Assembly: GCA_958496175.1 (NCBI GenBank)
Contig: OY292275.1
Location: forward strand, 23,351,001-23,415,000
DNA from: Sisyra terminalis
Lineage: Eukaryota > Arthropoda > Insecta > Neuroptera > Sisyridae
Direction of reading: 5' to 3'
Length of the DNA stretch: 64,000 nt
The notes below the pieces were generated by a model. It did not search any database, was not told the origin of the DNA, and saw only the letters and a program-made list of their open reading frames with translations. A program made the translations under genes and the position numbers. This document shows positions 61,590 through 64,000 of the stretch, piece by piece; position 1 is the first letter of the stretch, and the number at the start of each line of letters is the position of its first letter.

Positions 61590-61725
61590 ACTAGGTCTTT
61601 AGCGACTCTAGGGTTAATAAAAATCCGTAAATCGAGAAATATCGAAAATTTGTCCGATACGAGATTCGAACTCAATATCTACCCGTATTGGAACGGTCAC
61701 CTTAACTACTCGGCCACTAGTAGAC
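61590..61725 (-). mobile_element. tRNA-derived SINE copy 7
   Basis: On the minus strand: CTAGTGGCCGAGTAGTTAAG (A-box), TTGAGTTCGAATCTCG (B-box), then TTTCTCGATTTACGGATTTT and AACCCTAGAGTCGCTAAAGA. This is the clearest complete order of head and tail. Confidence 0.7.
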
Positions 61726-62267
61726 TTTTCTGTTTTCTTAAAACCAATGAATTACTTATAAAAAATACATCTAAATATAATTTATATAAATTATTTCATC
61801 CATTTTCTGGAAAAAATACGTTCGTTAAAAAACGTCTTCATCATTGATGTGTTCAATTTCTTTCGAGCAAAAATTTTTCAATCTTTTTTTCCTCCAAATC
61901 CGATTACTCGGTATTTTTTTTTAATTGCTGATTGTAATAAATTAAATTTAAAGTTTATAATATTTTTCGACCGGTGTATATTCAATTCGTTAACCCTTAA
62001 AGCCCTTTAAATAAAAATATAAAACCTGTTTGACTCTCAATATTCTAGATTACTCCCGGTGGACACGATATTTGGGTATGATGTGAATGTGAAATTTTGG
62101 TTTCTTTTACGTTGCTAATAAAAGAAAAGAAAATTTGTTCATCAAAATTGCTTTTGTAAAAACTAAAGCAATTTTTCGAATTTTTAAGAGAAATTAGCAT
62201 TTTGTTTTTTATAAACTGATTATAAAGTACAATGTATATTTTTTTGCTGAAGGTCAGTCTTTCTAAT

Positions 62268-62990
62268 TCAAGAATAATGATAATTAATACCTCGAAAAAG
62301 TAAAATAATGAAAAAACAAATTCTAAAACGAATATTTTTAGTGATTTTCTTTAGTTTATATGGACTTTCTCGTATTAAACACCAAATAAAATCTATCATT
62401 ATATTCTTGTAGTAGTGCTCTTGGTAACATCGTTCAAAGTTCATTACATCTTGGTAAAAACACTCTCCTTGCTCCTCTGAATAGGCATCCATATTATTTT
62501 ATATTGGTCCAGGAAAGCATGTACAATAGGAGATATTTTGTATGCCATAATTTTAAAGCTTTCATGCAGTTTCGATAAATTCTTGATAATTCTTAGCTCT
62601 GTTGGTTCTGATAAAGCTATTAACTACTAACTCATTTATTTATATCCGACATAAAAAGCCTCTTTAACTTTAGCTTCAGATAATTTGGGAACGACTCCTT
62701 TTAAATATTCAAAAAATTCAAGATTTTGAACTAAAGCTTTCAAAAATTACTTCATTAGGTTCAACTTTATATGACACGGCGGTATCAATATATTCTTAGA
62801 CTCTACAATTAGTTATCAATAGACACTATGCTCTTTGATTTTGAATTCGACATAACCAGATACGTTGTTGGTAATGTACTGAACCTGTGCTGTTATTTCC
62901 TAAGCAAAGGTGATAAGGATTTTACCCTGGGGGTATTTTCATTACTATACCCGTCACAAGTAAAATGCAATTTGGTACCGAATTGATCTA
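62268..62990 (-). pseudogene. Frameshifted copy of a multicopy arthropod gene family (SEEQGE motif)
   Basis: Pieces of one protein follow each other on the minus strand in three frames. In order: ESKNILIPPCHIKLNLMK (about 62800-62750), a VKALVQNLEFFEYLKG piece with SEAKVKEAFYVGYK, a KSFKIM.YKISP block, then MDAYSEEQGECFYQDVMNFE and YKNIMIDFIWCLIRES (62492-62330). They resemble, from memory, a family with LPPLHIKLGL, LSEAK, and SEEQGERFHQD motifs that is repeated in many arthropod genomes and is probably mobile. Frameshifts and lost motifs mark it as dead. The function of the intact protein is unknown to me. Confidence 0.55.
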
Positions 62991-64000
62991 AACGTTACCA
63001 GGAGCTTATAAATCAATCAAGTAAAATCTTCAAAACTTATTTATCGCCGTAAAACAATAAAAAGCAAACTTTGAAAGCTAAGAAAAGATATTTTGGAGTT
63101 TTTCGATGTCTAATATCAGAATTCATGTATTAAAAAAGAAATCCCAAAAAAGGTTTCCTTTTATCGACCTGTTATTAGCCAGCGATATTTTAATTTTTCA
63201 CTAGTTAACTATCAATAGTTTTAATCTGTTTTATAATCCTTCTAAGTTAGTTTTTAATATGATAAGACGTTCAAATTTCGGCTAAAGATTGTAGTTTTTA
63301 CAAAAAAGAAAAGTCACAAACTGCAATAGTCTGCTGATGGTTGTAGTGCAAATTAAAAATCCAACTGAATCTTTACCCGAGAAAAAATGCTGTAATTTAA
63401 AGAAAGGTAAGATTTTAAATGATATGCCTATGAATTTTTATGAGAGATTTTATTTAAAATAGCTGAAATAACATTAATTTGACTGATCAAAAAACATCAA
63501 AGAATATTTACATGAATATAATGCATCCATCACAAGATAATTAAAAACTAATAATAAAATATGCCGATAAATTAATCATCATCACAAATATACAGAACTT
63601 ATTTCAAGGAATTGTTTTTGTTTCTTTAATTTTAACAATCACATCAATTTTCTAATTAGTTTCGCTTCATTTTAAACTAACAGAAATACTGCTTCAACTG
63701 CTATAATTTTTACAAAGTATGATTAAACCTTTACTTAAATAGTACAATGTTCAGCTAAAATCGATTTTAAAACATAAAATTTGGATCATTTTCATTCATT
63801 TTTTTTCAAATATATTTTTATTAATGAAATCAAAAGTTTATACTTGAAACATATAAAACTACAATATTTGAAAATTTTCATTCGAATAGAGTTTAATTTT
63901 GCGTTGAAGAAATCGATGTACATACTTATTTTACTTTTGTCTTTATCGCATTTTTCGTAAAAATGTTATGTATTTACAAAAGAAAATTCGGTTTTTATTT
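62991..64000. other. Right end of the window, no feature seen
   Basis: AT-rich; further upstream parts of the pseudogene may extend here but I cannot recognise them. Confidence 0.4.

Noticed and set aside
1..64000. CRISPR arrays, bacterial operons or integrated viral genomes
   Set aside because: No regularly spaced identical repeats, no operon structure and no viral protein signature were seen; this is animal nuclear DNA with introns.

Overview
The window is nuclear DNA from an insect, or at least an arthropod. It is very AT-rich, its genes are split by GT-AG introns from 56 bp to about 13 kb, and animal-type nuclear genes sit among many non-autonomous transposons. I cannot name the species. 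Every gene model below was assembled by eye from splice sites, reading phase and family resemblance; nothing was aligned by computer.

Layout. (1) 1-2.4 kb holds the first coding exon of an ER FKBP-type prolyl isomerase (FKBP14-like, minus strand); the rest runs off the left edge. (2) 2.4-10.8 kb has no gene I can support but many repeats: a 1-kb fold-back element, a nested palindrome, a tRNA-derived SINE and hAT-type MITEs. (3) 10.8-26.5 kb is a compact gene cluster. Pep (zinc finger protein on ecdysone puffs, minus) is divergent from Plpp6 (phospholipid phosphatase 6, plus). A small TATA-driven gene for a secreted 100-aa protein follows on the plus strand and converges on Mcat (mitochondrial malonyl-CoA:ACP transacylase, minus), with 36 bp between the stop codons. 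Mcat is divergent from ZER1 (CUL2 substrate receptor, plus). (4) 26.5-31.7 kb is mostly empty, with one decayed LINE reverse-transcriptase fragment. (5) 31.7-48.6 kb is one minus-strand gene for a secreted 640-aa leucine-rich-repeat protein with six coding exons and a 13-kb first coding intron full of repeats. (6) 48.6-64 kb is gene-poor. It holds MITEs (three more hAT insertions with clear or near 8-bp target duplications, plus one weaker), SINEs, a GC-rich promoter-like island at 58.4-58.7 kb and a frameshifted pseudogene of a multicopy arthropod family near 62.3-63.0 kb.

How the genes relate. They are housekeeping genes with separate jobs: ER folding, nuclear RNA binding, isoprenoid/lipid phosphate hydrolysis, mitochondrial fatty-acid synthesis and ubiquitin targeting. 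Their arrangement suggests two shared divergent promoters (Pep/Plpp6 and Mcat/ZER1), not a pathway. I found no convincing new multigene system. The most unusual items are two orphan-like secreted proteins, a possible hammerhead-like ribozyme motif at 0.8 kb, a seven-copy SINE family, two hAT MITEs sharing a triplicated 8-bp target, and a four-copy palindromic MITE that recurs inside larger palindromes.
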